Shown here: positions 10,772 to 20,051 of the stretch, in pieces | How the letters are laid out: every line of letters starts with the position of its first letter | Numbering within the stretch: position 1 is the first letter of the stretch | Origin: Salvia splendens | Lineage: Eukaryota; Streptophyta; Magnoliopsida; Lamiales; Lamiaceae | Length of the DNA stretch: 64,000 nt | Assembly (NCBI RefSeq): GCF_004379255.2 | Contig: NC_056035.1 | Coordinates: 26,660,502-26,724,501, forward strand | Direction: 5' to 3' | Translations under genes and position numbers: made by a program | The notes under the pieces: model-generated | Seen by the model: the letters and a program-made list of their open reading frames with translations, nothing else | Told to the model about the DNA's origin: nothing | Database searches by the model: none

Positions 10772-12169
10772 ATGGGAAGGAAGGCATTCGCAACAAAAAT
10801 CAAACGCACTTCAACCCGCAGGGAAGAAAAACCAGGATCACCACCGCCGCGGGAAGAACGGCCGTCGAGCCAACAACCGCAACCGCAACCATCGGAGCCG
10901 ACTCCTCAAGCGCCAACAATGGTCTCCTTGGAAGCAATGGCGGCGTTTCTTCAACAGCAGGACCCCAATAGGGATTGGTTGGCGGCGCTGGCCAGTTTGG
11001 GTCAAATCGGGGGACAAGATAGAGTAATCCGAGAAAATCCTTCGGAACCGATTGTGCCATCTACAGCAACACTCCCCACCCCGATTGCGACTTCCTCCGG
11101 AATTCCACCAGAAAGAGAATCTCCATCGACTACCCCACCACCTAAGTCCTCGGAACCCTCAGAAACTCCACAACATAGTGATTCAATGCAGATTGACCCC
11201 ATTTCAGCTCATTACGATTCCGACTCGGAAGAACGTGAAGCGAGGAAAGGTCAGGAACAGGGGAGCTTATAGGGAGCAGTTGAGTCAGAGAAAACGCTGA
11301 CGACGGGAGTCGTTCCTCTAAAAGTGGCGAGGGAGGAGATAGATCTGAAAGAATCAGCCAAGAAGCAGGGCCTAATGACCGATGAGGAATTTCAGGCTAT
11401 TTTAGATGATGACAATCGGATGGAAGATGACACTGCCGTGGTGGCTGAGGGGCTAGACCTCCCATCACGAGCAGTAGGAGAGAGTGAAGAAGCCGAAGAA
11501 GGAACCCGCTCGGAAAGCCAAGCTAGAGAAGAAGTGATTATACCGGAATCACCCCAGCCAGAAGCAGAGAGGGGTGATACATCTATTGAAGCACAGGAAA
11601 CGAAAGCAAAAGAAACAGAAGCAAGACCAGAAGTACCCAACCCAGTGGCACCTCCGGTGACAAAACCGAAGGCCGTCAAGAGGAAGTTGGTGTTGAAGGA
11701 CGAACCTAAGGCTAGACAGCCAAAGCCGCAAAGGGTATCTTAACGATGCTTAGGAAAGTGGGTAGCTAGTAAGGCGAAGCCGAACACGGAGGCAGATCCT
11801 GTGGAGATCTTGAGTGAAGAAGAGAGGACCACTCCCACAAAACCTGGGGAGGAGTCTTTACCTGTTACTGACCTAGAGGATACTGCAATCGAAACCGAAG
11901 CGGTCTCTCCAACACTGAGTGGCCAAGGTGAAGAGGCTGACGGGATGGCTGAGAGTCTGGACCTCGCATCCAGGTCAGTAGGCCACAAGGAGACCAGTCC
12001 TACTACCCAGGATCCACTTTCGACACAAGCTGAGAATGAACCCGAAGAAGAGAAAGACAAGGATGACGGAGAGGAAGTTAGATACCGTGAAGAGAGAAAA
12101 CGAAATGGGAAGGCCCCTATGAAGAAGAAGCCCAGCAACAAGAAGCCACGTACAGTGAACACTGGATAG
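10772..12169 (+). pseudogene. A1 env-like ORF, N-terminal part, broken
   Basis: Starts MGRKAFATKIKRTSTRRE and continues in one reading frame, interrupted by stops at 11270-11272 (TAG) and 11741-11743 (TAA) and ending at 12167-12169 (TAG). The segments between the stops are rich in Glu, Pro, Ser and Lys, with a basic stretch near the end (KAPMKKKPSNKKPRTV). Just before the last stop a one-base shift leads into the next frame (VITESVQRVQEHRREQ), which runs into the conserved domain at 12271-13668. The whole was probably one ORF of about 960 codons. It is the third ORF typical of Athila elements. Its function is unknown; it is often called envelope-like. Confidence 0.7.
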
Positions 12170-12270
12170 TCATTACTGAGTCAGTTCAGCGAGTCCAGGA
12201 ACACCGGAGGGAACAAAGTGATAGCGAATACGCTGCCAGCGAGGAATTAGCCTCCGACAGCGATATCTCT

Positions 12271-13668
12271 TTGGAGGATGAGGAGTACGCCGAACAACAG
12301 CTTCTGGATGATCATCGGGAGTTAGTCCACCCACTGGTAGAGAGATTAAGGTACCGGAGGTGGACAGTGGACTTCACTGACGAGATAGCGGAGGAGATGA
12401 AGCTTTTCGACTCGAAGGAGCTACAAAGAGTTTTCGATAGCAAGGATGAAGGGAATAAGCAAGTGAAGAGCGGAAAGGTACTTCATATTCCTTCTTTAGA
12501 TGAGTTGGGTGCCCGCAAGCAGTTTCTCTATTATTTGCACGCATTAGGATTTGAATGTTTGTTGGAGAATGGAGATCCGAGTGTCCCGGTTAGATTAGCA
12601 AATGAATTTTTCACGACCTTTAGGTTTAAGGTCACCACTGATCTAGATGAGGAATGTATCAGTTTTAGGCTGTTTGGCGGAGAGATACGGATGAATCTGA
12701 TTGAGTGGACCGTGCGTCTGGGAATGTGCAGTTTGGAGGAGGTCATAGGGCCTGAGTGGAGAAGTAGGGAGCGGGGAATTCCCCGCAGACATGTGGAATT
12801 TGAGCCCCAGGCGGCATGGGAGGAGTTAACTCACCCAGCCTCTGGAGAATTTGCATCCACTCTCTCTCGCTCAACCCATTTCAATAACCCAATCCTACGC
12901 CTAGTCCAGCTTCACTTGGACTTCAATTTGTTGGGGCAGTCAAACTCCGCTGTTAGGACATCGATGACAGAGTTATACCTTCTCTGGTGCGCCAAGCACG
13001 GAAGGAAGTTACATCTTGGATTTTGGACCGCCTACCAATGCCATCTAATTGCCACCCACCTAGCGAGAAACCTCACTCTCTGCCATATCTTGGGAGTGTT
13101 CGTCAGAAACAACATCATCATCACTGAGGCCGAAGACTTATCCGACCAGATCATGGTGGATCCTTCTGGTCTCTTTGATACACCTTTGTTCGCCCGAACG
13201 AACACCGTTTACATGAGGCAGAGCGTACCACGTTTCTACGCAATGGGAGAAGAAGCTATACCGACTGGGAGATCTGCAGCACATCCGGGAACACAAGATC
13301 AGGAGCAGAGACAGGAAAGGCTAGAGAAGGCAGTGGAAGAGTTGGCGGAAGAGAATCGAAGAGCAAGCGCGGAGTTAAGCCGTTTGGCAACTGTGATGGA
13401 AGGAATCTTGAAAGAATTGGGAACCGGAAAGTTGGTCCGTGAATCTGGACCGAGTGGCCATGGAGGCCGAACTAATGAACCACGAGTATCAGAGGAGGTC
13501 TTAACCGAGACGAAAGAAGCAGAGCAGAAAGAAGAGGCAGAACAAGAGGAAGGAGACTCCGAAGAGTCGGCAGAATCTCAGAACAAGCAGTCCGAGAATG
13601 AGGAGGAGCAACCGGAAGAACCACCTGCACCACAACCTGCCCCGCGAAGGAGCAGGAGGAACAAGTGA
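12271..13668 (+). CDS. A1 env-like ORF, Athila domain
   Basis: A 465-residue frame; the same frame is open upstream to about 12172. Residues about 20-330 form the conserved domain of Athila ORF1/env-like proteins (VERLRYRRWTVDFTDEI, then a FLYYLHALGFECLL block, a FFTTFRFKV block and KLHLGFWTAYQCHLIATHLAR). The tail has a predicted coiled coil (LEKAVEELAEENRRASAEL, about residues 350-375) and an extreme Glu/Gln-rich end finishing in PRRSRRNK. I see no membrane-spanning segment or signal peptide, so an envelope role is not supported by this copy. The related ORF at 25595-26722 keeps the same domain. Confidence 0.8.
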   Translation: MEDEEYAEQQLLDDHRELVHPLVERLRYRRWTVDFTDEIAEEMKLFDSKELQRVFDSKDEGNKQVKSGKVLHIPSLDELGARKQFLYYLHALGFECLLENGDPSVPVRLANEFFTTFRFKVTTDLDEECISFRLFGGEIRMNLIEWTVRLGMCSLEEVIGPEWRSRERGIPRRHVEFEPQAAWEELTHPASGEFASTLSRSTHFNNPILRLVQLHLDFNLLGQSNSAVRTSMTELYLLWCAKHGRKLHLGFWTAYQCHLIATHLARNLTLCHILGVFVRNNIIITEAEDLSDQIMVDPSGLFDTPLFARTNTVYMRQSVPRFYAMGEEAIPTGRSAAHPGTQDQEQRQERLEKAVEELAEENRRASAELSRLATVMEGILKELGTGKLVRESGPSGHGGRTNEPRVSEEVLTETKEAEQKEEAEQEEGDSEESAESQNKQSENEEEQPEEPPAPQPAPRRSRRNK

Positions 13669-13773
13669 CCACCACCCCACCTGACCAGTTAGTTTTCTTT
13701 TCAGTTTTTAGTTTTTCGTATTTTAATTGTGTTTTGTTTTTTTTAGGTAGTATAATCTGTGTAGTACGTGCGC

Positions 13774-14016
13774 AACCCCTTTCATAACACTTAGCCTACG
13801 CAATAGTCTAAGTGTGAGAAGTAAAGGGTTTGCCATTTTTGGCGCATGTGTTTGTGTTTTTTCTGTTTTCCTTTCTTGTATGCATGTCAACTCACACTTA
13901 GCCTATTTATAGTCTATGTGTGAGGAGTTTGTTGTATATACATGTTTCGTTTTGTTGGTTTCTGTTTAGATTTTTAAACTCTCCCACTTAGCCTATTATA
14001 TAGTCTAAGTGTGAGA
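13774..14016 (+). repeat. Three CTTAG/CTAAG hairpins after the env-like ORF (A1)
   Basis: Three imperfect palindromes: 13774-13831 (AACCCCTTT outer arm, CACTTAG/CTAAGTG inner arm, AAAGGGTT closing arm), 13891-13924 (CTCACACTTAG / CTATGTGTGAG) and 13981-14016 (CTCCCACTTAG / CTAAGTGTGAG). The loops are 10-14 bases, typically CCTATT...AGT. The same palindrome recurs downstream of the env-like regions of B1 and B2, so it is a conserved RNA or DNA structure of these elements. Confidence 0.75.
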
Positions 14017-14123
14017 AGCCTTTAGTATAAGTATGTTTTGTTGAGTTTTGGTATTTCTGTGCGTCAACCATACTGGCCATTACCTTTTTCCACTTCACAG
14101 CCCCATCTGAGGACAGACATTGT

Positions 14124-14139
14124 GAAGTGGGAGGGGGAA
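14124..14139 (+). promoter_or_regulatory. Purine tract far upstream of the 3' LTR (A1)
   Basis: GAAGTGGGAGGGGGAA, preceded by CTGAGGACAGACAT. It is the best polypurine tract of the element but lies about 1.34 kb before the LTR. A similar GAGGAC...GGGGGGAGGG block occurs at the same relative place in B1 and B2. Confidence 0.5.
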
Positions 14140-14140
14140 T

Positions 14141-15475
14141 GCACTGGCCAGCATGACATTTGTACATATGTGTTATCTGTGTTTAAGTGTTTGCGTAGTG
14201 TATAGGTCTAGTTTTTATTTGATTGGGCTTAAAACTCAATTGTCTTGAGCTGACGGTGAGGGGAATTGAGGGAGATAAGACATGCTGGAAAACAGAAACT
14301 ACCCCCCTTAGTACCTCCTAGCCAGGATAGATGACGCAAGTATGAGGGAAATGCCCATCCTTAGAGCCAAACACGAAAACCCTCTTAAAATGTGAGTTAT
14401 AAGCTTTAAGTGGAACCACTTTCCACATATATTGAAAAGAAAAGAGCGGCTGCCACGAACTACCTAAGATGAAGTGACCACGAGTAGCGAACACTGAAGG
14501 CAGTAGGAAACCCCCCCCAAAAAAAACCACCTTTAGAACCCATTTTCTTAACTCTTTGTACCCAGATATACACCCCTAGCCACTGGAATTGTGTGTGCAA
14601 GGCATGAGACGATTGGAGCTTACTGGCCAGAAAGGTGTATAAGAAGGCAGGAACCAGCTGGGCAAGAAAGTTTGGAAGAAAATCGACCAGGGAGTTATCC
14701 CAGGTCCAAAAAAGAAGAAGAAGGTATAAGGATGGCGAAGCCACAAAGAAAAAAAAAGGAAAAAAAAAGAAGAAAGATAAAGGAAGATGGTCAGAAAAAC
14801 TTGGCCACAAAAAAAGATAAAGAAGGCATAAGGGTGGCGAAGCCACAAGAAGCTACTGACCAGTTGGAGATCAAAGCCAGAAGCTCCAGCCAAGAGAAGC
14901 AACAACCAAGAGCCCAAATGCACACAGTTCCCCCACATCAAATAAAATAGAAGTTTTTGAACCTTAGAGCCTTAGGAACATCCACCCAAAACACTATAAA
15001 CCAATAGCCCCGTTTCAATCCTTTAAGCCCTTCAGTAGCTGCACGTGAAATCTAAGTCCGAAGCAATTGTGGTCGAGCAATATGAGAGAATGCAGTCCTA
15101 ACATTCCCGGTGAAGGTATGAGTGACTGAGTGAACCTAGTGTTTGGCCGAGAGGTGTGGACGATCCTGACAAGCGGATATACTGACTGGGGAAGAAAGAG
15201 GGGGCGACGGAAGTTCAAGGCTGTCTAAGGCCGGATTGCACCTGATCCCGAGGGGAGGGATGGTTGAAAATATAGCCCAATTACTGTGTTAATGTGTCTA
15301 AGTGTTTTAGTTTTATTTTATGTGTTTGTCTTTGTTATGTGTTTTTCTTTACGTCATAGTTAGAGTCTAGGGTAGGATAGAGTCGGTCAGGGAAGTAACC
15401 AGGCTAGAATTCGACTTGATTCTTTTTGTTTGTTCTTCACGCTTGAGGACAAGCATGTGGTAAGTGTGAGCAGTT
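14141..15475 (+). other. A1 long 3' non-coding region
   Basis: No gene is supported. A Lys-rich open frame (14591-14950) reflects an A/G-rich stretch and has no domain. TGTGAGTTATAAGC near 14390 and the end block CTTGAGGACAAGCATG...AAGTGTGAGCAG (15442-15473) are shared with family B. This tells me the region is conserved in layout across the Athila families. Confidence 0.55.
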
Positions 15476-16977
15476 TGATAAGTCGTATTCTAGGCCTTGG
15501 TTACTGGTCAGTATCATGTGCATAATTGATTATATCTGCAAAACAGTTACTCAAAGTGTGCAGGTTGAGTGTTCTAGCCAGTAGGCAAAGCTTCAGATAC
15601 TTCAGGTGAAAAGGGCGTCAAAACGATTACATACTGATCAGTATGCATGCAAAAATGGCTCGAGATGGAGAAGAAGGATAGCTGGGACTGATCAACCACA
15701 ATTAAGGGCAAAGAAGTCATCTCGCCACGAGGTTTTACCCTAAAATCAAGGGTAAGCCTCCCTATAAAAGGAAGCCACTTGGAGAGAGAGGGGGCATTCA
15801 TTCAACATCATCACTCTTAGGTAGAATTCTCTCGGTAGTTCAGTCCTTCAGCCCAGTCCAGAGTCTCATTCCTCGCCACAGCTATGGTCACTTGAAGATC
15901 ATCAGTTCGCCGGAGTTCCATTCTTTCATTCCAGTCAGCACGATCGTAGTTAGCAGTTCCATCGCCCGGAGTGGCAAAAACAATCTTTATTTACTTTCTA
16001 GTTAATCTTGTTTGTTTTCTCTACGTTGGATCTTTCGCATTTCCAGTAATTTGTTTATTTTGAAGTCTTGGTTGTGATCCAAACGTTTTCTAAATGCTAT
16101 GAAATTGTTTTCCAGCATCGGTTCATGTTTGTTTTCACTTCTTTCTGCCTAGATAGCTTAGATCTAGCTGTTACGGTAATTTCCAGTGTGAAATCGTATG
16201 TTTTAACTTTTGTAGTTAATTTCTCTGAGTTTGCAAGTCTAGATAGCTGTTAGATTTTAGATCTGAATTAGTTAAGTGCGAAAACCCAGTTTACGTGATT
16301 TCTGCCACCCTGCATGTTGACCAGTAAGCATAATTGCAGTTTCAGTGTTTGATCTTTTGATTCGAAGTTTTAATTGTAGATCTGAGCTGTGAAGTTTGTT
16401 AATCTGTGTTTCTGGTTCATGAAATCTGAGATTGTTGATTTGAGTTTATTCATGTTGAAGAAGATAACATCCACATCCAAGTTTGGGACCATTTTTACTT
16501 TTTAGTTACTTTTGCTTTTGTCCTTTACTTTTTCTACCTTTTCAGCTGGTACCCTACAGATCTGTCAGTCTAGTCACCTAACTACCTCTTTTCCTCTGAT
16601 ATTCTGTTTAACATTTTATAGTAAACTAGTACTTTCCATATACTTCCTGAAAACCATGTTTCCCACTTTCCACGTACACAGCCGCCTGTCCAACACCTTT
16701 CCCACCTCCTAGTCAGTAGAGTACCACCTTAAAATCCAGTCTAGATAAGTCTCAACCCAAAGCGTGGTAGCTAACCAAACCTTTCCAGAATATCACCGCA
16801 ATCACTCCAACCATCACCATCTCTGTGGGATTCGACCCCTACCTTCACTATACTACCCAGTAGAAGAGGGTTGAGGAATTATTGATACCAGGTTCAGGTT
16901 TAGCAGGGACTTCCATACTGATCAGTAGGATACACCCTTTGCTTGAAACGACACCTGCACAAACCTGCTCTTTCAAA
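15476..16977 (+). repeat. LTR of family A (3' LTR of A1)
   Basis: Starts TGATAAGTCGTATTCTAGGC and matches the diverged copy at 52779-54236 in landmarks: TGGTTACTGGTCAGTAT, a TATA box, the CTGTGGGATTCGA block and the ending ACAAACCT. The right end is estimated from that comparison and may be off by some bases. No primer site of the TGGCGCC type follows, so this is a 3' LTR. Confidence 0.7.
15763..15769 (+). promoter_or_regulatory. TATA box in the A LTR
   Basis: TATAAAA in CCCTATAAAAGGAAGCC, about 290 bases into the LTR. The other family A LTR has CCTATAAATAGAAGG at the matching place (about 53024). Confidence 0.6.
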
Positions 16978-17230
16978 TGGTCATAACTTTCTCTACAGAA
17001 CTTAGATTGAGTCATGCAAGGTATCAACGTGAAACTATTTCGAAGATGGAGAGAATGGTATGCATTAATCACTGATTGGAATTCAACAACGCTGGGAAAA
17101 TTAGCTTGAACTAAGGCTTCTGCACCTTGGCCTTTTTGCACCTTTTCTGTTTTTTTCTATCATTTCTCAACAAACATATCAAAATACCAAAGTGTATAAT
17201 ATGCAATTTAAGAACATAACTTCATGATTG
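16978..17230. repeat. Dispersed repeat after A1, shared with a hAT element
   Basis: GGTCATAACTTTCTCTA, then GATTGAG.C.TGCAA, TTTCGAAGA.G.AGAGAATG and TTTCTATCATTTCTCAACAAACATAT match about 51445-51665, inside the hAT element at 51240-52511. It is non-coding. Its origin is unknown; it may be a retrotransposon leader fragment. Confidence 0.6.
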
Positions 17231-17235
17231 ACATT

Positions 17236-17413
17236 TAAAACGAGTCAAATCTAACCCTTAAAAATATGTATAATCCGTATTTGTCACTTGTGTATCGGAC
17301 ATTATAACTTCTAATTTATTCATTTAATAGTCATCGAAAATAATTGCTAAGAGCATTAGCAGTGGTACGGATGTCCCGACGGACATCCCCGCGGACATCC
17401 CAAAAAATAATTG
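17236..17413. repeat. Direct repeat, left copy, with truncated Harbinger MITE end
   Basis: The segment from about 17245 (ACCCTTAAAAATATGT) through GAGCATTAGCAGTGGTACGG and CCCGACGGACATCCCC is repeated almost exactly at about 17999-18135. Between the two copies lies a gag fragment. Just after the left copy, AATAATTGCTAAGAGCATTAGCAGTG is repeated once more. Confidence 0.8.
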
Positions 17414-17433
17414 CTAAGAGCATTAGCAGTGTG

Positions 17434-17993
17434 TAGTGATGGTTATAATACTTTTGGATCTTACGGATCCAATCTGGAGCGTTCGTTCCATCGAAACGTG
17501 GTGGCTCGAGGCGGAGGCGTGGTAGTACCCAAACCTTGATACCCACCGGTGGTTGCGTGATCGATGGCTGAAACGACCAACGCGGCATAGGCGTAGCGAC
17601 TGGCTAATGGTCCGGTGGCTCTTTCGGTCTCATGGCGGTAATTGCAGCAGTTAGCTTGGCGTGAGTTTCCTCCACTGATTTGGTAATTGAATCTTGTCTT
17701 TGCGCAGGAGAATCTTGCTCGAATTGGTGGGACATCAGTTGGTTACACTGATGTGCAAACTTGCTATTCATGACGACACCACTGACTTGTCGCAAATTGG
17801 GGCAGATGGGTTGTGGCGGGCTGCCCGTGCGGAACGACGTCTCGGCAACGGTGGGCAGCGGTGAGTGCAATGCTGACTACTGGCAGACAGCAGCGAACAA
17901 CATCAAGATCGGTTCGGCGCTAACTCCGCAGCGGCCACGGCTAGACCTGGCTGATGTGGATTGTGGAGCGTGAGGCTTTGTGAGAGATTTTGA
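17434..17993 (-). pseudogene. Gypsy gag fragment, second copy
   Basis: Nearly identical to 5397-5955. On the minus strand it encodes the same gag N-terminal half (SKFAHQCNQLMSHQFEQDSP..., then LEPPRFDGTNAPDWIRKIQKYY), split by a frameshift near 17595. It has no LTR, primer site or remaining gag. It sits exactly between two direct repeats that end in Harbinger-MITE sequence, so it arrived as a fragment of about 560 bp. Confidence 0.75.
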
Positions 17994-18095
17994 GCGTAAC
18001 CCTTAAAAATATGTAAAATCCGTATTTGTCACTTGTGTGTCGGACATTATAACTTCTAATTTATTCATTTTATAGTCATCGAAAATAATTGCTAA

Positions 18096-18453
18096 GAGCA
18101 TTAGCAGTGGTACGGGTGTCCCGACGGACATCCCCGAAGACATCCCAAAAACACCTCTTGTCACGTCATACGGACATCCCACTGCACAGTGGCGGACATC
18201 CCCAAGGACAACATAATTTAAAAAAAGAAATTAATGCAATAATCGGCACGTCCACGCGGACGTCCGTGGGAGTCAACGCAATGGCGGACGTCCGCACGGA
18301 CGTTGCGACCGATATCCGCAGAATGCCGCGGAACTCTGATATCCGCAACCGATGTCCGTATCCATGTCTCCCTTGCACAATTGCGGACGTCCCGCGCGGA
18401 CTTCCGGCACGCCGGTTGAAATTCCGCTGGGACGGGCGCCATTGCAAATGCTC
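18096..18453. mobile_element. Harbinger-type MITE, 358 bp
   Basis: The inverted ends GAGCATTAGCAGTGG and CCATTGCAAATGCTC are flanked on both sides by TAA, the PIF/Harbinger target duplication. The inside is rich in GGACATCC and GGACGTCCGC motifs in both orientations. It has no transposase. The open frames here are by-products of this repeated sequence. Confidence 0.8.
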
Positions 18454-18456
18454 TAA

Positions 18457-18913
18457 TTGTAAACAACAATTATTGGATGTCCCGTCTAGATTTTCTTAAA
18501 TTCAATGTAAGATTCTTTAAAACTTTAGGTTCAACTTTTAAATATCGCAACATCAGTCGCAACTTGCTTTTTTATAATCTCGTAAAATCCTTTCAATGTT
18601 TTGGGTGGTTACACATGCAACAATTAATTTTGCATGAATATATTTAGTCTACATAATCACTTAAATAGGTCATATGTTTTGATTTGTTCAAAATCTTCCG
18701 CTGCAACCCCATTTATTGTGATGTGATATTAAACCAATTTCGTGGATACAAATATTAATTGATGAAATAAACCCTAGCTATAATAAGAACAAACAAAGAC
18801 AAGAGGAAAATAATGCAGCGATCATATATTCATATGCAACATATTTTCACTATAAGAAAATGCCTCATAAGGAGATTATCCATTCATATATAGAGATACA
18901 CGATCACTACCAT
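18457..18913. other. Intergenic, nothing recognised
   Basis: About 460 bases of AT-rich sequence. I see no gene, no inverted ends and no similarity to other parts of the window. Confidence 0.5.
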
Positions 18914-19007
18914 GTCGACGAAGAAAAAAAAAGAGAGTTTTAGACCATGGAAAATAAAAGGTCGACGAAGAAAAAAAAAGAGAGTTTTAGACCATGGAAA
19001 ATAAAAG
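18914..19007. repeat. Tandem duplication, two 47-bp units
   Basis: GTCGACGAAG, an A-run, GAGAGTTTTAGACCATGG and AAAATAAAAG occur twice in direct succession (18914-18960 and 18961-19007) without differences that I can see. Confidence 0.9.
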
Positions 19008-19014
19008 GAATATT

Positions 19015-19416
19015 GGTTTCTAAAACCATGAACTTTGCCTAAAATTTGGTAATTCTCATGAACTTTGAAATTGGTCAATAATATCACAAACTTTGCATTT
19101 TGTTTGGTATTTCCCGAACTCACTTAATTAAGATATATTCATCAAAATCTTATTTTACGTAGGCAACCGTGATACGTTTTATGATATTTTAAATCACTTT
19201 TAAGTTCATAACATGTAGTATAAAAAGTTACGTTAAAAACCACGTTGATTTAGTTGTGTCAAATATGATAAAAAAAACCTCGTAAGTTGGTCAAATATAG
19301 TAATAAACATGCCGTGGGAAATACCAAACAAAGTACAAAGTTTGTGATATTATATACCAATTTCAAAGTTCGTGGGAAATACCAAATTTTAGACAAAGTT
19401 TATAATTTTAGGGACC
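19015..19416. mobile_element. Foldback (Mutator-like) MITE M1
   Basis: Long inverted ends of about 110 bp. The left arm contains CATGAACTTTG..AAAATTTGGTA and ATATCACAAACTTTGCATTT. The right arm contains the complements ending TTTATAATTTTAGGGACC. A diverged copy is at 39432-39822. The long arms suggest a Mutator-type element; no clear target duplication was found. Confidence 0.6.
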
Positions 19417-19529
19417 AATTTTCCAAAATAAAATTAATTTTGAAGATGTCATAAATTTCAAATTGTAATGTAATTCGCGGGAGTGAAATATCTGGGGACT
19501 GCGGGCCAATGAAAATGTTACAACAGATC

Positions 19530-19585
19530 TATTAAGTTTTTTTAACCCTCATACATCCACTTATTTATAAGTTTTTTTGACCCTC
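19530..19585. repeat. Minisatellite with the B1 target duplication
   Basis: AAGTTTTTTTAACCCTCATACATCCACTTATTTAT-type units of about 35 bp. The array continues at 39300-39380 on the far side of B1. The last five bases, CCCTC (19581-19585), recur at 39300-39304 and form the target-site duplication of B1. Confidence 0.75.
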
Positions 19586-19796
19586 GGATAAGGTCTATTT
19601 CATGCATCAGTTTATGGGTAAAACGTATGCAACTTGATTGGTTTATCGCGCAAAACAAGTGTTAATTGTGCAGAAATGCCGCTTGACCAAGGCAGCAAGG
19701 CCAAACTGATCAAGTGAGTACAAAAGACGAAAAAGGCCGGATATCGGAGGAGATGATCAAAGGGGGAGATCAAGCAGTTAGGAGGGGACCGCTGAC

Positions 19797-19963
19797 TTCT
19801 AGAAGAAGAACACGTGAGGAAATGAGCTGGACGTGGCGCATCGTTCTGTTATCAAGGATGACGTTCTAGAAGGGGACGCGTGCCTACATATGAGACGCAA
19901 GGATGAGCTGAGTCATAAATCTGTTACAGAAAAAGCGTCGTCATTCTAGAAGGAAAGCACGTA
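19797..19963 (+). promoter_or_regulatory. Three heat-shock/ACGT-core modules in the B LTR
   Basis: TTCTAGAA at 19797-19804 followed by GAAGAA and CACGTG (19811-19816). TTCTAGAA at 19864-19871 followed by GGGGACGCGTG. TTCTAGAA at 19944-19951 followed by GGAAAG and CACGTA (19958-19963). TTCnnGAA is the heat-shock-factor core and CACGTG the G-box/ABRE core. The modules lie 80-250 bases before the TATA box. The same three modules occur in the other family B LTRs, for example TTCTAGAA at 38152, 38219 and 38299, and at 29071, 29151 and 29218 (minus strand). Confidence 0.7.
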
Positions 19964-20044
19964 CCAATCAATGAGTCGCCCACTCTCAGTGTGAGCGAAT
20001 ATTCCCTGCCAAGATCGTTATCCAGCTGGAGGTCGTGCTGCGCC

Positions 20045-20051
20045 TATAAAA
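20045..20051 (+). promoter_or_regulatory. TATA box in the B LTR
   Basis: TATAAAA in GCGCCTATAAAAGAGGATG, downstream of the heat-shock/ACGT modules. The 3' LTR has TATAAAGG at about 38400. It probably marks the start of the element RNA some 30 bases further on. Confidence 0.65.

Larger units (their letters stand above)
6200..16977 (+). mobile_element. Family A element A1, Athila-type, 5'-truncated
   Basis: Order on the plus strand: protease and start of RT (6221-7585), RT-RNase H (7586-8776), integrase (8773-10143), an env-like third ORF (10772-13668), a hairpin array, a purine tract, a long 3' non-coding region and a 3' LTR (15476-about 16977). The 5' LTR, primer site and gag are absent, so the element is truncated or rearranged at about 6200. 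The DLGASINVM protease motif, the extra 3' ORF and its domain place it with the Athila group. Confidence 0.85.

Noticed and set aside
10800..12160. Antisense frames opposite the A1 env-like ORF
   Set aside because: Ser/Val-rich complements of Glu/Pro-rich coding sequence.
14591..14950. Lys/Glu-rich open frame of 119 codons
   Set aside because: It lies in the 3' non-coding region of A1, comes from an A/G-rich stretch and has no domain or homologue in B1 or B2.
18096..18453. Open frames at 18089-18499 and 18166-18447
   Set aside because: They cover a MITE with internal inverted motifs; no protein similarity.
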